DNA of 64,000 nucleotides, taken from the NCBI RefSeq assembly GCF_040081985.1, contig NZ_JBEBMH010000002.1, positions 558,001 to 622,000 on the forward strand, written 5' to 3'. Under the pieces are notes generated by a model. That model ran no database searches. It was given only the letters and a program-made list of their open reading frames with translations, and was not told the origin of the DNA. Each line of letters starts with the position of its first letter. Position 1 is the stretch's first letter. The position numbers and the translations under genes are program-made. This document shows, one piece after another, positions 61,225 through 64,000 of this stretch. Source of the stretch: Kumtagia yinganensis (GTDB lineage Bacteria > Pseudomonadota > Alphaproteobacteria > Rhizobiales > Rhizobiaceae).

Positions 61225-61967
61225 GACACCGCCCTCCGATCGTGCCGCGCGCCGAGATAGAGTTCGGCGACGACCGGATCGTCGGCAAGCGTGGCGGCCG
61301 GGCCTTCATGGCGCACGCGGCCTTCGACCAGGATGACGGCGCGGTCGGCAATCGCAAGTGCCGCCTTCACATTCTGCTCGACCAACACGATGGTGACGCC
61401 GGTCTTGTTGATGGCCTTCAGCCGCGAAAAAACTTCTGCGACGATTTTCGGCGACAGGCCGGCCGACGGCTCGTCGAGGATGAGCACGGAGGGCTCGACG
61501 ATCAGCGCGCGGGCCACGGCGAGCATCTGGCGCTGGCCACCGGAGAGCTGGCCGGCGCGCAGCGATGGGCGCGCCGCGAGGTCGGGAAACGTCGTGTAGA
61601 GTTCGGCGATGCGGCGCGCCTGCCGCTCCCTTGGCAGGATGTCGGCGGCCAGCCGCAGATTGTCCTCGATGGTCAGCGTCGCAAAAATGTTCTCGGTCTG
61701 CGGCACGAAGGCCAGGCCATGCCGGATTTTTTCGTGCGCGGGAACATGGGTGATGTCCGCACTGCCCAGCAGCGCCGTGCCGGAATGCACCGGCACGAGA
61801 CCGGCTATGGCCTTGACGAAGGTCGATTTTCCGGCCCCGTTCGGACCGAGGATAACAATCAGTTCGCCCGTTGCCACCAAAAAATCCACACCCCGCACGA
61901 TCGGCAGGTCTCGCTCATAACCGGCGACGAGGTTCTGCGTGGAAAGCGCCTGCTGGGGGTTGGTCAT
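61221..61967 (-). CDS. livF: branched-chain-type ABC ATPase LivF
   Basis: A 248-residue ATPase. Walker A GPNGAGKST, signature LSGGQRQM, Walker B VLILDEPSAGL and switch LVEQN. Overlaps livG by 4 bases. Confidence 0.94.
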   Translation of the reverse strand: MTNPQQALSTQNLVAGYERDLPIVRGVDFLVATGELIVILGPNGAGKSTFVKAIAGLVPVHSGTALLGSADITHVPAHEKIRHGLAFVPQTENIFATLTIEDNLRLAADILPRERQARRIAELYTTFPDLAARPSLRAGQLSGGQRQMLAVARALIVEPSVLILDEPSAGLSPKIVAEVFSRLKAINKTGVTIVLVEQNVKAALAIADRAVILVEGRVRHEGPAATLADDPVVAELYLGARHDRRAVS

Positions 61968-62761
61968 GCCGCGACCCCGCCCAGATAGGCCTCGACCACC
62001 GTCGTGTCTCGCGACACATCGTCTGGCGCGCCCTCGGTCAGAAAGCGGCCGCCCGCCATCACGACCACCCGGCCGCAGAGCCGCGCCACCATGTCCATAT
62101 TGTGCTCAATCAGCAGGATGGATTTGCCCTGGCGGTTAAGCTCCAGCACGCGGTCGATGATCAGTTCCAGCAGCGTCGGGTTGACGCCTGCCGCCGGCTC
62201 GTCGAGCAGAATCGCCTGCGGGTCGGCCATCAGGATGCGCGCCAGTTCGAGCAGCTTCCGCTGGCCGCCCGACAGCACGCGCGCCGGCTCGCCCTCCAGA
62301 TGCGACAGGGTGACGAAGTCGAGCAGCGACCGCGCTTTCTCGACCGCCGCCCTCTCCTCTGCGGCTACCCGGCCCGGCCGCAGGAAATTCATGAAAATGC
62401 TCTCGCCCGCCTGGCGCTGGCCGCCGGCCAGCACATTTTCCAGTACTGTCATCTCGGCGAAAGGTCTCGGGATCTGAAAGGTGCGGCCGACGCCGTGTGC
62501 GATGCGGCGCTCCGGCCCGCCGCGCGAAACGTCATGTCCGGCAATCGTCACGGTGCCGGACGTGGGCTTCAGGCTGCCGGCGAGCAGACTGAACAGCGTC
62601 GTCTTGCCGGCGCCGTTCGGGCCGATCAACCCCAGCATCTCGCCACGACGCAGTGCGATCGACATATCATCCACCGCACGCAGCCCGCCGAACTGCTTTA
62701 CCAGCCCCCGCCCTTCGATGAGCGGGGTGTTCGCACGGGCTGGGGCTCCTGTGGTGGCCAT
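61964..62761 (-). CDS. livG: branched-chain-type ABC ATPase LivG
   Basis: A 265-residue ATPase. Walker A GPNGAGKTT, signature LSGGQRKL, Walker B AILLDEPAAGVNP and switch LIEHNMD. It starts the liv-type operon, though a TTG start 14 codons upstream would place it inside the palindrome at 62794. No substrate-binding protein gene is visible in the window. Confidence 0.92.
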   Translation of the reverse strand: MATTGAPARANTPLIEGRGLVKQFGGLRAVDDMSIALRRGEMLGLIGPNGAGKTTLFSLLAGSLKPTSGTVTIAGHDVSRGGPERRIAHGVGRTFQIPRPFAEMTVLENVLAGGQRQAGESIFMNFLRPGRVAAEERAAVEKARSLLDFVTLSHLEGEPARVLSGGQRKLLELARILMADPQAILLDEPAAGVNPTLLELIIDRVLELNRQGKSILLIEHNMDMVARLCGRVVVMAGGRFLTEGAPDDVSRDTTVVEAYLGGVAA

Positions 62762-62793
62762 GAGGCTGGGACCGGAAATTTTTGATAGGTGAT

Positions 62794-62805
62794 GTTTGAT
62801 CAAAC
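62794..62805. promoter_or_regulatory. 12-bp palindrome, possible GntR operator
   Basis: GTTTGATCAAAC is perfectly self-complementary and lies 33 bases upstream of the livG start, in the divergent gap that leads to a GntR/FCD regulator. Such short palindromes fit FCD-type operators. Confidence 0.5.
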
Positions 62806-62958
62806 TTTACATCGACAAACATTGCAACTAGAAAATTGGGGATTGTCGGCTCTAATGGCGGCGACCTGATGCGCGATCGGCGAAACGCAGTCCGCGAAGT
62901 TTACGGTGAGTGTCCGGTTATCCGTGGTGCTCCGGTCCGCGGATTAATTAAATGCCGC

Positions 62959-63162
62959 ACTCCGTCCGACACCCCTCATCCGTCTCGGCTTCGCCTCGAC
63001 ACCTTCTCCCACAAGGGGAGAAGGGAGAGCCCGGCAATTTCGCCTCTGCCGATCTCCAACGTCGAAGGTTGGCGGAGACACCTGCGCGAGATTTCCCCTT
63101 CTCCCGTTGTGGGAGAAGGTGGCCGAGCGAAGCGAGGTCAGATGAGGGGTGTTGGACGGAGT
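62959..63162. repeat. 204-bp palindromic mosaic element upstream of the GntR gene
   Basis: Arms ACTCCGTCCGACACCCCTCA.. and ..TGAGGGGTGTTGGACGGAGT, inner hairpins CCTTCTCCCACAAGGGGAGA and CCCCTTCTCCCGTTGTGGGA, and the centre CTCCAACGTCGAAGG. Same family as 15615-15860. It ends 18 bases before the regulator start. The remaining part of the 418-base gap (62806-62958) contains no gene that I recognise. Confidence 0.9.
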
Positions 63163-63179
63163 ACTGCGGATCACTCCAC

Positions 63180-63896
63180 ATGACCCAGCGCCGCGCGCTT
63201 TCCCCCGTCGGACGCGAGACGCTGCATGATCGCGTCTATTCTGAACTGCGACGCTCGCTGATCCACGGCATGTTCGACCCCGGCGAGATGCTGCGCATCC
63301 AGGACCTCGCCGAGACCTTGCAGACCAGCACCATGCCGGTGCGCGAGGCACTGGGGCGGCTGGTTTCAGAACAGGCGCTGGAGGCGCTGCCCAACCGCTC
63401 GGTGCGCGTACCGCTGATCAACCGCGAAAAGCTCGACGACCTCGCCCGCGCGCGCTGCCTGATCGAGGGCGAACTGACCGCGCTTGCGCTGCCGAGGATC
63501 ACGGCGGACGATCTCGACATGCTGAAGGACCTGACGCGCGAATGCGATGCGGCGTTCACCGACAACGCGCCGGACAAGGCTCATCGCACCTCCGAACTCA
63601 ACCATGCCTTCCACTTTTCCATCTACCGCGCGGCAGGCTCGCCGGTGCTGATCCCGGTGGTCGAGAGCCTGTGGCTGCAATCCGGCCCCTATGTGAGGGC
63701 TGCCGCGCAGATCCACGACCAGTTGCGCGACATGTCTGGCACGCATCACCACTGGGCGCTGATCGAGGCGCTGGAGCTTGGTGCCAAGGCGCGGGCGGTG
63801 AAGGCGCTGACCGAGGACATCACGCGGTCCTTCAACCTGGTGCGTGGCCGGCTGCCCGCCGACGATCCGGCCGAGGAGAAACGGGCCTATGGCTGA
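63180..63896 (+). CDS. GntR-family (FCD domain) transcriptional regulator
   Basis: A 238-residue regulator. HTH region LHDRVYSELRRSLIHGMFDP then IQDLAETLQTSTMPVREALG, and an FCD ligand domain with ELNHAFHFSIYRAAG. FCD regulators usually bind organic acids with a metal. It is divergent from liv-type genes and runs into the next gene with a 7-base overlap. Start MTQRRALSPV is chosen because the longer frame is repeat read-through. Confidence 0.92.
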   Translation: MTQRRALSPVGRETLHDRVYSELRRSLIHGMFDPGEMLRIQDLAETLQTSTMPVREALGRLVSEQALEALPNRSVRVPLINREKLDDLARARCLIEGELTALALPRITADDLDMLKDLTRECDAAFTDNAPDKAHRTSELNHAFHFSIYRAAGSPVLIPVVESLWLQSGPYVRAAAQIHDQLRDMSGTHHHWALIEALELGAKARAVKALTEDITRSFNLVRGRLPADDPAEEKRAYG

Positions 63897-64000
63897 GCGC
63901 AAGGACGACACTTTTGAGCTCTTCGACCTGCGCGTCGAGGTCGTCGCCGATGAAGGCGCGAAAATCTATTGCGGCGCGAAGGTCGGTGACCATTTCGAAA
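63890..64000 (+). CDS. TIGR04076-like protein, 5' part only
   Basis: The first 37 codons of a gene that runs off the window. The protein begins MAERKDDTFELFDLRVEVVA and continues with IYCGAKVGDHFE, reminiscent of TIGR04076-family proteins (short, Cys-containing, function unknown). It overlaps the regulator by 7 bases and is probably co-transcribed with it. Confidence 0.65.

Noticed and set aside
1..64000. tRNA, rRNA or riboswitch genes
   Set aside because: No cloverleaf or known aptamer core was recognised by eye; tRNAscan-SE and Infernal would be needed to exclude them.

Overview
The window looks like a chromosomal stretch of a high-GC alphaproteobacterium, most probably a Mesorhizobium-type rhizobium (Phyllobacteriaceae). 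This rests on gene order (glyQ-glyS, the atpI-B-E-F'-F cluster with paired b and b' subunits, BacA, a DUF1127 protein beside a LysR regulator) and on many palindromic intergenic elements of rhizobial type. No replication origin, tRNA, rRNA, CRISPR array or complete insertion sequence was seen. It is a draft made by eye: family names come from recognised motifs and remembered relatives, not from database searches.

Positions 1-24000 are mostly housekeeping. They hold glyS (cut by the window edge) and glyQ, a cupredoxin, a TPR protein, a polyprenyl diphosphate synthase, a membrane alpha/beta hydrolase, a DUF2007-methyltransferase-S49 protease run, ispE, moaB, a glycosyltransferase, a radical SAM protein, rnhB, the Fo part of ATP synthase, a SleB-type cell wall hydrolase, der with a YfgM-like partner, and a polysaccharide deacetylase. 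One AT-richer orphan gene lies at 20238-20612. Positions 24100-29600 hold BacA, an MFS transporter, a 57-residue DUF1127 protein divergent from a LysR regulator, and an M29 aminopeptidase.

From about 29700 to the end lies an accessory catabolic block built around 2-aminobenzoate (anthranilate) chemistry. A leftward operon encodes an FAD oxidoreductase (apparently frameshifted at its 3' end), a RidA protein, a complete peptide-type ABC importer and an exported VOC protein. Divergent from it is an isatin-hydrolase-like cyclase, then a second FAD oxidoreductase, a MarR regulator and a two-subunit indolepyruvate:ferredoxin oxidoreductase-like enzyme. Next come an aminotransferase and a rightward operon: 2-aminobenzoyl-CoA monooxygenase/reductase, SDR, MarR, enoyl-CoA hydratase, acyl-CoA dehydrogenase, cupin, aryl-CoA ligase, kynureninase, tryptophan 2,3-dioxygenase and RidA. 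The block ends with an aldo/keto reductase-RidA fusion, a branched-chain-type ABC importer (LivMHFG, no binding protein visible) and a GntR/FCD regulator.

My reading is that two feeder branches, tryptophan through kynurenine and an indole or auxin compound through isatin, converge on 2-aminobenzoyl-CoA. The ring is then dearomatised and opened by beta-oxidation-like enzymes, with RidA proteins as candidate enamine/imine deaminases. The step most worth testing is whether the IOR-like enzyme converts isatinate (2-aminophenylglyoxylate) directly to 2-aminobenzoyl-CoA.

The second theme is repeats. At least five families of palindromic elements occur, two of them inserted in frame inside protein genes (glyS and the IOR beta-like gene). 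There is also an inverted pair of octamer arrays next to rnhB.
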